Source: Phycisphaerae bacterium (lineage in GTDB: Bacteria; Planctomycetota; Phycisphaerae; UBA1845). From it: a stretch of DNA of 9,171 nt. Position numbers and translations under genes: made by a program. Location of the stretch: NCBI GenBank assembly GCA_021604825.1, contig BQJS01000193.1, positions 1-9,171 on the forward strand, written 5' to 3'. The notes under the pieces are model-generated. The model searched no databases, was not told where the DNA came from, and saw nothing but the letters and a program-made list of their open reading frames with translations. Below are positions 6,864 through 9,171 of the stretch, piece by piece (position 1 is the first letter of the stretch; each line of letters starts with the position of its first letter).

Positions 6864-7970
6864 TTACCTCCTGCTGGTAAGAGTGCTAGCACGCGGCGTG
6901 CCGTTGCGGCCATATTTGAACGCAGCCGCACACGAACCTTCGCTACCAACCATGCACGGTCCAATCGGGTTGGTCGGGGTACATTCGGTTCCGAATAACG
7001 GGCAGTCGACAGGATCTACTTTGCCTTGAAGTACCTGCCCGCATTGGCAACCTGGCGGGTCGTAGTCCGGACCGATCTCGACGTCAAAACGTTTTAGCGC
7101 GTCGAAACGCCGATACTTGGGTCGCAGCGCCAAACCGCTCATCGGGATGGTTCCCATCGCCCGCCAGATCGAATCGGCTGGCTCGAAGACTTCGTTGATG
7201 ACCTCGATGGCCTTGGGGTTTCCGTCTGATTTGACAGCCGCTGGGTAGATATTTTCGATTCGTGGGGACCGTTGAGCGACCTGCCGCACAAGCTGGATGA
7301 TTCCGCCCAACATTTGTTCTGGTTCAAATCCGGCGATCACACACGGCTTGCGATAGTCGCGCACCACTGGGACGAACGCGTCGGGCCCGATGATCACGCT
7401 AACGTGGCCGGGGCAGAGGAAACCGTCGATGCGAACTTCGCCTTCGTCGAGAAGCGCCGTCATCGCTGGGATGACCAATTTTTGCGAAGCCAGCAAGCAG
7501 AAGTTATCGAGACCGCGATGGTATGCTTCCAGTACAGCAGCGGCATGGCCCCCCACCGTCGTCTCAAATCCCACCGCAATAAAAACCACGGTTCGTTCGG
7601 GATGCTCCTCCGCCAACCGAACCGCGTCCATGGGCGAATAGACCACCCGCACATCAGCCCCCGCCGCCCGTTGCTCCTGAAGACTTCCACTGCGCCCAGG
7701 TACCCGAAGCATGTCGCCATACGTGCAAATCGTGATCGCTGGCGATGAGGCGATCGCGCAGGCCGCGTCGATATAACCTTGCGACGAAACGCAAACCGGA
7801 CAACCCGGACCGCTGATTAACTTGACGTTGGGAGGCAAAAGCGATTTGACGCCGCTGCGCTGAAACGAAACCGTATGTGTCCCGCAGACCTCCATGAATG
7901 CCATCGGCTCCAACGACTCACAAACGTGCTGAAGCGTCCTTACCAGTTCCTTCGACTTGTCGGTCTTCAT
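6864..7970 (-). CDS. hypD: Hydrogenase formation protein HypD
   Basis: HypD is a [4Fe-4S] scaffold that, with HypC, assembles the Fe(CN)2CO moiety before transfer to the large subunit. The 368-residue product has the conserved EVCGTHT (Cys29, His32), GPGCPVC (Cys57, Cys60), and a C-terminal cysteine-rich region with CQCG, DCPLFG, ECTP, GPCMVGSEG and SCAAAFKYG, which supplies the cluster ligands. ATG 7970 is chosen over the in-frame TTG at 7976 because GGAGG (7977-7981) stands 6 nt before the ATG and only one base (7977) beyond the TTG, leaving no usable spacer for it. The gene lies 33 nt after hypC. That gap contains the second copy of a 19-bp tandem duplication, whose last bases form the start of this ribosome binding site. 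Confidence 0.97.
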   Translation of the reverse strand: MKTDKSKELVRTLQHVCESLEPMAFMEVCGTHTVSFQRSGVKSLLPPNVKLISGPGCPVCVSSQGYIDAACAIASSPAITICTYGDMLRVPGRSGSLQEQRAAGADVRVVYSPMDAVRLAEEHPERTVVFIAVGFETTVGGHAAAVLEAYHRGLDNFCLLASQKLVIPAMTALLDEGEVRIDGFLCPGHVSVIIGPDAFVPVVRDYRKPCVIAGFEPEQMLGGIIQLVRQVAQRSPRIENIYPAAVKSDGNPKAIEVINEVFEPADSIWRAMGTIPMSGLALRPKYRRFDALKRFDVEIGPDYDPPGCQCGQVLQGKVDPVDCPLFGTECTPTNPIGPCMVGSEGSCAAAFKYGRNGTPRASTLTSRR

Positions 7971-7976
7971 CTCCAA

Positions 7977-7981
7977 CCTCC
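7977..7981 (-). promoter_or_regulatory. Shine-Dalgarno of hypD that decides its ATG start
   Basis: GGAGG on the minus strand lies 6 nt before ATG 7970. The alternative TTG codon (7974-7976) directly abuts the motif and would have no spacer. Confidence 0.8.
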
Positions 7982-8015
7982 AAGCTAACCAATCGGCCCA
8001 AAGCTAACCCATCGG
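7978..8015 (-). repeat. 19-bp tandem duplication spanning the hypC stop codon
   Basis: On the minus strand the copy at 8015-7997 (CCGATGGGTTAGCTTTGGG) is followed immediately by one at 7996-7978 (CCGATTGGTTAGCTTGGAG), 16 of 19 bases identical. The first copy holds the last codons and TAG stop of hypC. The second repeats them in the untranslated gap, and its end GGAG contributes to the hypD ribosome binding site. A local slippage duplication is the simplest origin. Confidence 0.8.
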
Positions 8016-8273
8016 ATCGACGGCCGGCAATTCCTCCTGGATCTCGCCTGCATCGAGATACTTCCAGGTCTCCATGGCCTCGGCTTCGGTCAGTTGCTGA
8101 ATCGCGAATCCGGCATGAACCAAAACCCAATCGCCGTTCTTCACTTCGGGCGTGAATATCAAATTCGCCTCGATGCGTGTGCCCTGAAAGTCAACGGTTC
8201 CGCTGGCCACGCCATCTGAAGAATCAGGCGATTTCTTAACTGCGATAAGTTTTCCCGGGACGGCCAGACACAT
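8004..8273 (-). CDS. hypC: Hydrogenase assembly chaperone HypC
   Basis: HypC is a small chaperone that binds the Fe(CN)2CO unit together with HypD and delivers it to the immature large subunit. The 89-residue product starts MCLAVPGKL, with the essential Cys2 that becomes N-terminal after Met removal. It has the conserved VLVHAGFAIQ stretch, which carries the family's HxGFA motif, and the length is normal. The tail after about residue 75 is acidic and poorly conserved in the family. ATG 8273 follows AGGGGA (8280-8285) at 6 nt. It lies 27 nt after hypF and 33 nt before hypD. HypC/HybG paralogs cannot be told apart by eye, but only one is present and it adjoins hypD, so hypC is the natural name. 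Confidence 0.96.
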   Translation of the reverse strand: MCLAVPGKLIAVKKSPDSSDGVASGTVDFQGTRIEANLIFTPEVKNGDWVLVHAGFAIQQLTEAEAMETWKYLDAGEIQEELPAVDPMG

Positions 8274-8300
8274 TTGATTTCCCCTATTCGTGGGACCACA

Positions 8301-9171
8301 TCATTGGTTTTGCTGATTGCTGACTTTGGGTAAACCTGCCATTTGGGTGGCGGTGATCACTGCCTGCCCCAAGGCCAACCCGGCGTCGCCGCATGGAACC
8401 CGACGATGCTCAAGGACCTGGACTCCACCGCGATGAAGCGCCGCGCAGACCAGTTTGCTCAACAAACGGTTCATAAAGCAACCGCCCGAAACCACAACCG
8501 TATCAATGCCGTGCGCTTCCGCCGCTCTGAGTGCGAGCGTGGCCAAAGCGTCGGCGATCGACGCGTGGAACCGCCCCGCGATCACCGAAATCCCGACGCG
8601 CTCCGTCAGATCGCAACAAACGGCTTGAATCAGCGGCAAAGGATCGATCGTATTGCGCTTCTTATCGGTGAGTTCGAAAAACGGATATGGCTCGCAATCG
8701 GTTTCCGCCACCGATTCCAAGAGTTGCGCCGCGTGCCCATCGCGACAATGTTGCTCACACAGACCACAAAGAAACGAAACGGCATCAAACAAACGACCGA
8801 GACTTGACGTTAGCGGGCAAGCCACCCGATGGGTGATCAGTCCCTTGACCGCGTCATACTTGGGACGTGGTACCGCCGCAAAAACGCGCTCGATGTGCTG
8901 CGGGAATTTTCCTTCAAACGCCTGCAACAGCAAACTCAGCGCACAGCGCCACGGTTCCACGGCTGCGGCGTCGCCACCTGGTAGAAGGAAATATTCCAAG
9001 TGCCCAAAGCGGGTAAATTGATTCGCGTCAGCCACCAAGACTTCGCATCCCCAATTGTGCCCGTCGGCACCGTACCCGTTGCCATCGCAGGCAATTCCGA
9101 CAACGGGCTTGGTTATTCCGTTATCGATGGCGCAGGAGATCACGTGGGCATGATGATGTTGAACGGGGTGG
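8301..9171 (-). CDS. hypF: Carbamoyltransferase HypF, C-terminal part (5' end beyond window)
   Basis: HypF uses carbamoyl phosphate and ATP to carbamoylate the HypE C-terminal cysteine, the first step of cyanide ligand synthesis. The visible 289 residues are the Kae1/TsaD-like carbamoyltransferase domain. The frame stays open to the right edge and begins there with HPVQHHHAHVIS, the conserved metal-binding histidine motif. The GTG at 9143 is therefore an internal codon and not a start. Further motifs are GYGADGHNWGCE, LPGGDAA followed by EPW, TSSLGRLFDAV, VVSGGCFMNRLL and GDAGLALGQA, all in family order. The N-terminal acylphosphatase, zinc-finger and YrdC-like domains of a full HypF (about 750 residues) would lie outside the window. 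It is the first visible gene of the operon, so the promoter is not in view. Confidence 0.96.
   Translation of the reverse strand, partial: HPVQHHHAHVISCAIDNGITKPVVGIACDGNGYGADGHNWGCEVLVADANQFTRFGHLEYFLLPGGDAAAVEPWRCALSLLLQAFEGKFPQHIERVFAAVPRPKYDAVKGLITHRVACPLTSSLGRLFDAVSFLCGLCEQHCRDGHAAQLLESVAETDCEPYPFFELTDKKRNTIDPLPLIQAVCCDLTERVGISVIAGRFHASIADALATLALRAAEAHGIDTVVVSGGCFMNRLLSKLVCAALHRGGVQVLEHRRVPCGDAGLALGQAVITATQMAGLPKVSNQQNQ

Noticed and set aside
5859..6998. Long plus-strand open frame (379 codons) opposite hypE and the end of hypD
   Set aside because: It lies antisense to hypE and hypD, both strongly identified, and its translation shows no family motif. It is a codon-bias shadow.
9141..9143. 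GTG as the start of a separate 280-residue protein
   Set aside because: The frame continues upstream to the window edge with the HypF motif HPVQHHHAH, so this codon is internal to hypF.
1..9171. CRISPR array, tRNA/rRNA genes, transposase or riboswitch
   Set aside because: No regularly spaced repeats, cloverleaf sequences, rRNA-like blocks or transposase motifs were seen, and coding genes fill nearly all of the window.

Overview
The window is one continuous, leftward-transcribed (minus strand) [NiFe]-hydrogenase operon from a bacterium. It has eleven genes, read from the right edge to position 210: hypF (its N-terminal part lies beyond the window), hypC, hypD, hypE, hydB, hydG, hydD, hydA, a hydrogenase maturation protease, hypA and hypB. 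Every intergenic gap is 33 nt or less and many genes overlap, so a single transcript with translational coupling is the simplest reading. The promoter must lie to the right of the window. No internal promoter or canonical intrinsic terminator was recognised.

The four structural genes have the layout of a cytosolic, bidirectional, NAD(P)-linked group 3b hydrogenase ('sulfhydrogenase' type, as in the hydBGDA operon of Pyrococcus furiosus). HydA is the NiFe large subunit, HydD the Fe-S small subunit, HydG the FAD / [2Fe-2S] diaphorase-like subunit and HydB a 4Fe-4S subunit related to sulfite reductase subunit A. Electrons would pass between the NiFe site in HydA, the HydD clusters, the clusters of HydB/HydG, FAD and NAD(P)H. 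No signal peptides or membrane subunits are visible, which fits a soluble enzyme. The symbols hydA and hydG follow group 3b usage and are not the [FeFe]-hydrogenase genes of the same name.

The maturation genes flank the structural genes on both sides. HypF and HypE make the cyanide ligands, HypC and HypD carry and assemble the Fe(CN)2CO unit, HypA and HypB insert nickel, and the protease trims the HydA C-terminus. All six Hyp families plus the endopeptidase are therefore present, so the locus looks self-sufficient for making an active enzyme.

The left 209 bases, downstream of hypB, hold no convincing gene. They contain a perfect 8-bp-stem hairpin at the very edge, of the common dispersed type with arms ATTCCCGC/GCGGGAAT, and two weak inverted repeats. 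The organism cannot be named from this window. Base composition looks moderately GC-rich, Shine-Dalgarno sequences are strong and the protein motifs are bacterial in style. I see no undescribed system here. The points worth a second look are small: divergent HypB motifs, a tandem duplication at the hypC stop codon, extra cysteines in HydD, and start codons decided by maturation chemistry.
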